In this document: one piece after another, positions 6,614-10,072 of the stretch
Layout: each line of letters opens with the position of its first letter
Numbering within the stretch: the stretch's first letter is position 1
Assembly (NCBI GenBank): GCA_023429365.1
Contig: JAEYVW010000417.1
Coordinates: forward strand, 1-10,072
DNA from: Bacteroidota bacterium
GTDB lineage: Bacteria > Bacteroidota > Bacteroidia > Chitinophagales > Chitinophagaceae
DNA length: 10,072 bases
Direction of reading: 5' to 3'
Translations under genes and position numbers: made by a program
The notes under the pieces: generated by a model
The model's database searches: none
Seen by the model: the letters and a program-made list of their open reading frames with translations, nothing else
What the model was told of the DNA's origin: nothing

Positions 6614-6639
6614 CCCGCCAAAGCTTTAGCGAAGGTGGG
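6614..6639. repeat. REP-like intergenic palindrome
   Basis: CCCGCC (6614-6619) faces GGTGGG (6634-6639) with a G-U pair, and inside it CGCCAAAGCTTTAGCG is a 16-bp palindrome with one mismatched pair. It sits 17 bp after galK's stop, with no T-tract after it. It resembles the short interspersed palindromes seen between Bacteroidota genes; being a dispersed family is inference, since only one copy lies in this window. It could end or protect the galK mRNA. Confidence 0.5.
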
Positions 6640-6733
6640 GGATGCTGGATACTGGATTTTTGATACTGAATGGTAGATGCCAGACAGGGACACTTAACAT
6701 GTCGGAAGTCCCCAATTCCCGAACCCCAATTCC
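6640..6733. other. Low-complexity spacer with degenerate short repeats
   Basis: There is no coding signal here. Variants of GATACTGGAT/GATACTGAAT/GGTAGATGCC follow one another at 6641-6680, and CCCCAATTCC occurs twice, 14 bp apart, at 6710-6719 and 6724-6733. It separates the 3' ends of galK and miaE, which converge here, but no clear T-tract terminator was found for either strand. Confidence 0.5.
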
Positions 6734-7342
6734 TCAATGAATCCTATCCCCCCTAACTTCCAACCCCTCCATAACTCCGGCTTCGTAGTCCAGCCATTCT
6801 TTCCAGCGTTGACGGACTTTGTTTTTGTCGACATAAGTTTCTGCCAGGTCGATAAACAGGGTATAGTGTCCTGCTTCGCTTTCCATAAACCTGCGGTAAA
6901 AATTGCGGAGATATTCATCGTTGAGCCCGTCGCTCAGTCGTTTGAACCTCTCACAACTGCGGGCTTCGATCAGGGCCATCATCAGCAATTTGTCGAGAAA
7001 ACGGTCTTCGGGGCTGCCGCCTTTTTTCTCAAATTTTAATAACTCGTTCACATACATATCCTTGCGCTGTTTTCCGAGTTTTAAATTGCGCTTTTGTAAT
7101 TCGGCCAGCACCAGCCGGAAATGTCCCCATTCCTCGGTGACGATAGGAGCTAATTCATTCACCAGCTTCTCTTTATCGTTGTAACGCTGTACCAGCGAAA
7201 TGCATGTCAGCGCTGCTTTTTGCTCGCAGTAGGCATGGTCGGTAAGTATCTCTTCCAGTGATTTTTCGGCCATGTTTACCCATCTCGGGTCGGTGGGAAG
7301 CTGCAGGCCCAGTATGTTGCGGGTATCCTCTGAAAATTCCAT
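6734..7342 (-). CDS. miaE: tRNA-(ms2io6A)-hydroxylase-like diiron protein
   Basis: This 202-residue ferritin-like four-helix protein fits the MiaE family, which uses a diiron centre and O2 to hydroxylate the isopentenyl group of ms2i6A at tRNA position 37. The ferritin-type ligand pattern is complete: Glu40 in LTDHAYCEQKAA, ExxH at Glu71-His74 (TEEWGHF), Glu126 in ALIEARSCERF, and ExxH at Glu156-His159 (MESEAGHY). LPTDPRWVNMAEKSLEEIL near the N-terminus is typical. I chose ATG 7342-7340 because family members start shortly before LPTDPRW. An in-frame ATG at 7414 would add 24 unconserved residues and run back through the possible -7 box. The substrate is inferred from the family. It is divergent from rpsO and convergent with galK. 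Confidence 0.85.
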   Translation of the reverse strand: MEFSEDTRNILGLQLPTDPRWVNMAEKSLEEILTDHAYCEQKAALTCISLVQRYNDKEKLVNELAPIVTEEWGHFRLVLAELQKRNLKLGKQRKDMYVNELLKFEKKGGSPEDRFLDKLLMMALIEARSCERFKRLSDGLNDEYLRNFYRRFMESEAGHYTLFIDLAETYVDKNKVRQRWKEWLDYEAGVMEGLEVRGDRIH

Positions 7343-7346
7343 CCCG

Positions 7347-7354
7347 CAAAAATA
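7347..7354 (-). promoter_or_regulatory. Possible -7 box (TATTTTTG) for miaE
   Basis: On the minus strand TATTTTTG fits TAnnTTTG at all fixed positions and ends 4 nt before the miaE ATG. No TTTG stands at the expected -33 distance. If real, the transcript would begin at the A of the ATG, that is, be leaderless. Confidence 0.35.
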
Positions 7355-7389
7355 GGCCGGTAAACCTGAAAACGGGTTAATTTGCCCTT

Positions 7390-7413
7390 TGGCAGGCAAT
7401 TTTGACCCTGCCA
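7390..7413. promoter_or_regulatory. Inverted repeat, candidate operator between miaE and rpsO
   Basis: TGGCAGG (7390-7396) and CCTGCCA (7407-7413) form a perfect 7-bp inverted repeat with a 10-bp spacer. It lies just upstream of the rpsO -33 element (7417) and about 36 bp upstream of the miaE -7 box, so a bound protein could affect both genes. No known regulator site was recognised. Confidence 0.35.
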
Positions 7414-7416
7414 TTC

Positions 7417-7447
7417 TTTGCCGGTAAGCTTAGTTGCCTTACCTTTG
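7417..7447 (+). promoter_or_regulatory. rpsO promoter (TTTG-N19-TACCTTTG)
   Basis: TTTG at 7417-7420 and TACCTTTG at 7440-7447 are separated by 19 bp and match both elements of the Bacteroidota housekeeping promoter. Transcription would start near 7452-7454, giving a 5' leader of about 47-49 nt. Both elements lie in an 8-bp direct repeat, CTTTGCCG (7416-7423 and 7443-7450). GGTAAG (7423-7428) and CTTACC (7438-7443) form an inverted repeat that overlaps the -7 box, a possible repressor site. Confidence 0.75.
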
Positions 7448-7500
7448 CCGCCACAAAATATTTAGGATAAAAATCGGATGAAATTTTAAAAAAGACAAAG

Positions 7501-7770
7501 ATGCCTTTAACAAAAGAAAAAAAAGCTAGCATTTTCAAAGAATTTGGTGGTTCAGCTACTAACACCGGATCGATTGAAGGCCAGATTGCTCAACTGACAG
7601 AACGCATTAGCCAGATCAGCGAGCATTTGCAACAAAACAAGAAAGATTTTTCAACTCACCGCGGCCTGATGATTATGGTTGGTAAACGCAAAAGTCTTTT
7701 GAACTACCTGCAAAAACACAACCTTACCGGTTACCGTCAACTGATCGAAAAGTTAGGCATCAGGAAATAA
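7501..7770 (+). CDS. rpsO: 30S ribosomal protein S15
   Basis: This 89-residue protein is the standard length for S15, a primary binder of the central domain of 16S rRNA. The sequence follows the family: GSIEGQIAQLTERI (helix 2), the loop around HLQQNKKDFSTHRGL that contacts the three-way junction, MVGKRKSLLNYLQ and the end LTGYRQLIEKLGIRK. ATG 7501 is preceded by an A-rich leader without a Shine-Dalgarno sequence. It is transcribed from the promoter at 7417-7447 and followed 218 bp later by pnp, the same order as in many bacteria. In E. coli S15 represses its own translation through a leader pseudoknot; no such structure was recognised in this leader. Confidence 0.97.
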   Translation: MPLTKEKKASIFKEFGGSATNTGSIEGQIAQLTERISQISEHLQQNKKDFSTHRGLMIMVGKRKSLLNYLQKHNLTGYRQLIEKLGIRK

Positions 7771-7777
7771 GGCACTG

Positions 7778-7791
7778 CCCCTGTTGAGGGG
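7778..7791 (+). other. Small hairpin just after rpsO
   Basis: CCCCT (7778-7782) and AGGGG (7787-7791) pair around a GTTG loop, 7 nt after the rpsO stop codon. No T-run follows directly (AGTTAGGAAG comes next). It may protect the rpsO mRNA end, or be one of the short GC hairpins common between genes in this kind of genome. Confidence 0.4.
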
Positions 7792-7851
7792 AGTTAGGAA
7801 GTCTTTTATTCTGAGGTCAGTCTGAAAAAAGATCAGCATCTATATAAACGA

Positions 7852-7892
7852 TATTCCCAACCTCTTCACTGATGTTGGGAATAACTGTTTTT
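7852..7892 (+). terminator. Hairpin between rpsO and pnp (weak terminator or processing site)
   Basis: TATTCCCAAC (7852-7861) pairs perfectly with GTTGGGAATA (7874-7883) over 10 bp, with a 12-nt loop. A five-T run follows at 7888-7892 after ACTG, so it is a weak intrinsic terminator at best. By analogy with E. coli, where a terminator and an RNase III site lie between rpsO and pnp, it may control read-through or processing into pnp. Confidence 0.6.
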
Positions 7893-7919
7893 GGTACCCG
7901 GATATTTTACCACCATTTT

Positions 7920-7934
7920 GCTGCGCCCCGCAGC
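7920..7934 (+). other. GC hairpin in the pnp leader
   Basis: GCTGCG (7920-7925) pairs with CGCAGC (7929-7934) around CCC. It lies 54 nt before the pnp ATG and is the only GC-rich spot in an AT-rich leader. A role in pnp mRNA processing or autoregulation is possible but only by analogy. Confidence 0.4.
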
Positions 7935-7988
7935 TTCATTCTTTCAAATTGCAGGTCTCAAAATTGCTTGCATTAAATTTCGAAAATT

Positions 7989-10072
7989 ATGTTACAACAA
8001 CCTATTCGTAAAACATTTGATATAGGCGGTGGCCGGATGGTCACCATTGAAACCGGCCGGCTTGCCCGCCAGGCCGACGGTGCTGTTACCGTTTCCATGG
8101 GCAATTGTATGTTGCTTGCTACCGTGGTAGCAACCAGGGAACCTAAAGAAGGACAAAGCTTTTTCCCGCTGTCGGTTGACTACCAGGAAAAATTTGCATC
8201 TGCTGGGCGTATACCCGGTTCATTCTTCAAAAGAGAAGGCCGACTGAATGACTATGAAGTGCTGGTAAGCCGTTTGATCGACCGTGCCCTCCGTCCCTTA
8301 TTTCCGGATGATTATTTATGCGAAGTGCAGGTACTGGTATCACTCATCTCCAGTGACGACCAGGTACTGCCTGATGCACTTGCCTGCCTGGCTGCATCAG
8401 CTGCGTTAGCTGTGTCCGATATTCCCATCAAAGAGATCATTTCTGAGGTAAGAGTGGGAAGAGTGAATGGCGAACTGAAGATCAATCCAAGCCGCAACGA
8501 GATGGAAAACTCAGACGTTGACTTTATAGTTGCCGCTACTGAGAAAAACCTGATGATGGTGGAAGGTGAAGCTACAGAATGCAGCGAAGCTGAACTGGTG
8601 AAAATTCTCCAGGTGGCCCATGATGCGATCCGCATACAGGTAAAAGCACAGGAAGAGCTTCGCGCTTTGAAAGGTGTTACAACAAAAAGAGATTATCCAA
8701 AGCCGGTGACTGACCCTGCACTGGAAGAAAAAGTAACTGCTTTTGCAAAACAAAAAGTCTATGAAGTTGCTAAAGGCAAATTCAGCAAACACGAACGCAG
8801 TGAAAAGTTCTCAACAATAAAAGACGAGCTGATGGAGCACCTCAAAGCTGGCCTGCCAGAAGGAGAGGAGTTACCTGATCAGAGTAAGAAACTTGCTAAC
8901 AATTATTACCACGATCTGCAATACTATGTCGTGCGCGATATGATTTTGGACGAGAAAGTCCGCCTCGATGGCCGCGGTCTCGAAGACGTTCGCGCTCTCG
9001 ATATGGAAGTGAATGTACTTCCTTCTCCTCACGGATCGGCCCTTTTTACCCGCGGTGAAACGCAATCGCTCACAACAGTGACGCTGGGTACCGCCCTGGA
9101 CGAACTTCTTGTTGAAAGCGCTGCCAAATCAACTGAATCAAAATTCTACCTGCATTATAATTTCCCTCCATTCTCGACGGGTGAAGTGAAAATGATGAGG
9201 GGGCAGAGCCGCCGCGAAGTGGGTCATGGCAACCTTGCCATGCGTTCGTTAAAGCAGATGATGCCGCAGGATGATTTCGCATACACTGTACGGGTTGTTA
9301 GCGATATTCTTGAATCAAATGGTTCATCGTCGATGGCTACTGTTTGCGCTGGTTCCCTTGCACTGATGGACGCTGGTATTCCGATTCCCAAACACGTTTC
9401 CGGTGTTGCGATGGGATTAATCACAAAAGGTGATAAATTTTCTGTACTAACAGATATACTCGGAGATGAAGATCACCTGGGTGATATGGATTTCAAGGTG
9501 ACCGGCACCAGGGATGGCATCTGTGGTGTACAAATGGATATTAAAGTAGATGGCTTAAGCATGGAAGTAATGCAGCAGGCACTGGAGCAGGCACGCCGTG
9601 GCCGTCTTCATATCCTGGATGCAATGTACAAATGCATACCGGCACCAAACCCGGATGTGAAAGAGCATGCACCACGTATGGTGAAGATGTATATCGATCG
9701 CGAATTCATTGGTGCGGTGATCGGACCAGGCGGAAAAGTGATACAGGAAATGCAGCGTGAAACCGGAACGACCATCAATATCGAAGAAAAGAACAACAGG
9801 GGAGAAGTGAGCGTGTTTGGTGTAAATAAAGAAGGCGTTGATCGCGCGGTCGCTATTATCAAAGGAATTGTAGCTGTACCTACTGTCGGCGATGTTTATG
9901 ATGCTACAGTAAAATCGATTATGCCTTTTGGTGCATTCGTTGAATTCCTCCCCGGCAAACAAGGGTTGGTACATATTTCTGAAATAAGCTGGAAACGCCT
10001 CGAAACTCTGGAAGGTATCGTACGCGAGGGTGACACGTTCAAGGTGAAACTAATTGGTACAGATCCTAAATC
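7989..10072 (+). CDS. pnp: Polynucleotide phosphorylase (3' end outside window)
   Basis: This is the first 694 codons of PNPase, the trimeric 3'-to-5' phosphorolytic exoribonuclease of mRNA decay. The frame is open from ATG 7989 to the window edge without a frameshift. Domains in order: first RNase PH core (about 1-145, with GSFFKREGR), all-alpha linker (about 230-320), second, catalytic RNase PH core (about 325-555), KH domain with the GxxG loop IGPGG (578-582), and an S1 domain starting near 632 (GDVYDATVKSIMPFGAFVEF) that is cut off. The catalytic segment DILGDEDHLGDMDF (489-502) keeps Asp493 and Asp499, equivalent to the metal-binding aspartates of E. coli PNPase. Few residues should be missing. 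It lies downstream of rpsO behind a weak terminator-like hairpin; TAAATTTC (7974-7981) is a poor -7 box match. Confidence 0.97.
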   Translation, partial: MLQQPIRKTFDIGGGRMVTIETGRLARQADGAVTVSMGNCMLLATVVATREPKEGQSFFPLSVDYQEKFASAGRIPGSFFKREGRLNDYEVLVSRLIDRALRPLFPDDYLCEVQVLVSLISSDDQVLPDALACLAASAALAVSDIPIKEIISEVRVGRVNGELKINPSRNEMENSDVDFIVAATEKNLMMVEGEATECSEAELVKILQVAHDAIRIQVKAQEELRALKGVTTKRDYPKPVTDPALEEKVTAFAKQKVYEVAKGKFSKHERSEKFSTIKDELMEHLKAGLPEGEELPDQSKKLANNYYHDLQYYVVRDMILDEKVRLDGRGLEDVRALDMEVNVLPSPHGSALFTRGETQSLTTVTLGTALDELLVESAAKSTESKFYLHYNFPPFSTGEVKMMRGQSRREVGHGNLAMRSLKQMMPQDDFAYTVRVVSDILESNGSSSMATVCAGSLALMDAGIPIPKHVSGVAMGLITKGDKFSVLTDILGDEDHLGDMDFKVTGTRDGICGVQMDIKVDGLSMEVMQQALEQARRGRLHILDAMYKCIPAPNPDVKEHAPRMVKMYIDREFIGAVIGPGGKVIQEMQRETGTTINIEEKNNRGEVSVFGVNKEGVDRAVAIIKGIVAVPTVGDVYDATVKSIMPFGAFVEFLPGKQGLVHISEISWKRLETLEGIVREGDTFKVKLIGTDPK

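Noticed and set aside
6710..6767. G-quadruplex on the minus strand
   Set aside because: Only three G-runs are closely spaced; the fourth is 20 nt away, outside the usual loop limits.
7343..7414. Upstream ATG extending miaE by 24 residues
   Set aside because: The added residues are not typical of the family and the extension covers the possible -7 box and most of an inverted repeat.
8059..8071. GGCTTGCCCGCCA in pnp, identical to 6608-6620 beside the REP-like palindrome
   Set aside because: In pnp it encodes the conserved GRLAR segment and lacks the palindrome's other arm, so the match is probably coincidence.

Overview
This 10,072-bp window looks like an ordinary chromosomal stretch of a member of the Bacteroidota, probably Chitinophagaceae or a close relative. 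The reasons are the gene content (GSCFA protein, MiaE-type hydroxylase, the rpsO-pnp pair, Bacteroidota-style HMG-CoA lyase), the near absence of Shine-Dalgarno sequences, and matches to the Bacteroidota promoter pattern TTTG / TAnnTTTG. The taxon is inferred from these traits and was not obtained by a database match. No mobile-element genes, CRISPR array, tRNA or rRNA were found.

Layout: (1) 1-237 is the 3' end of metK. (2) 238-564 holds a near-tandem duplication of about 163 bp. Each copy carries a terminator-like hairpin followed by the first codons of a Nudix gene. The second copy leads into the intact Nudix hydrolase (565-1125) and the first into a 32-codon broken or leader ORF. (3) 1126-1549 has no gene and contains three tandem units of about 105 bp, each with an invariant 35-bp palindromic core. 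(4) 1550-4322 is a same-strand run: a SpoU/TrmH-family RNA 2'-O-methyltransferase (RlmB type), an HMG-CoA lyase-like enzyme and a GSCFA-domain protein. (5) galM (minus) is convergent with and overlaps the GSCFA gene, and is divergent from galK (plus). (6) 6597-6733 is a short repeat-rich spacer. (7) miaE (minus) and rpsO (plus) are divergent, with a clear rpsO promoter between them. (8) pnp follows rpsO and runs off the right edge.

How the genes fit together: galM and galK supply the first two steps of galactose use (mutarotation, then phosphorylation); galT and galE are not in the window. rpsO-pnp is the widely conserved S15/PNPase pair. RlmB and MiaE are rRNA and tRNA modification enzymes. 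The HMG-CoA lyase points to leucine or ketone-body breakdown.

The genes are well-known families. The unexplained material is intergenic: the duplicated attenuator-like leader of the Nudix gene (hairpin block conserved 79/80 while the duplicated coding start has diverged), the three-unit palindrome array, and promoter-like TAnnTTTG boxes placed 4-6 nt before several start codons, which suggest leaderless mRNAs.
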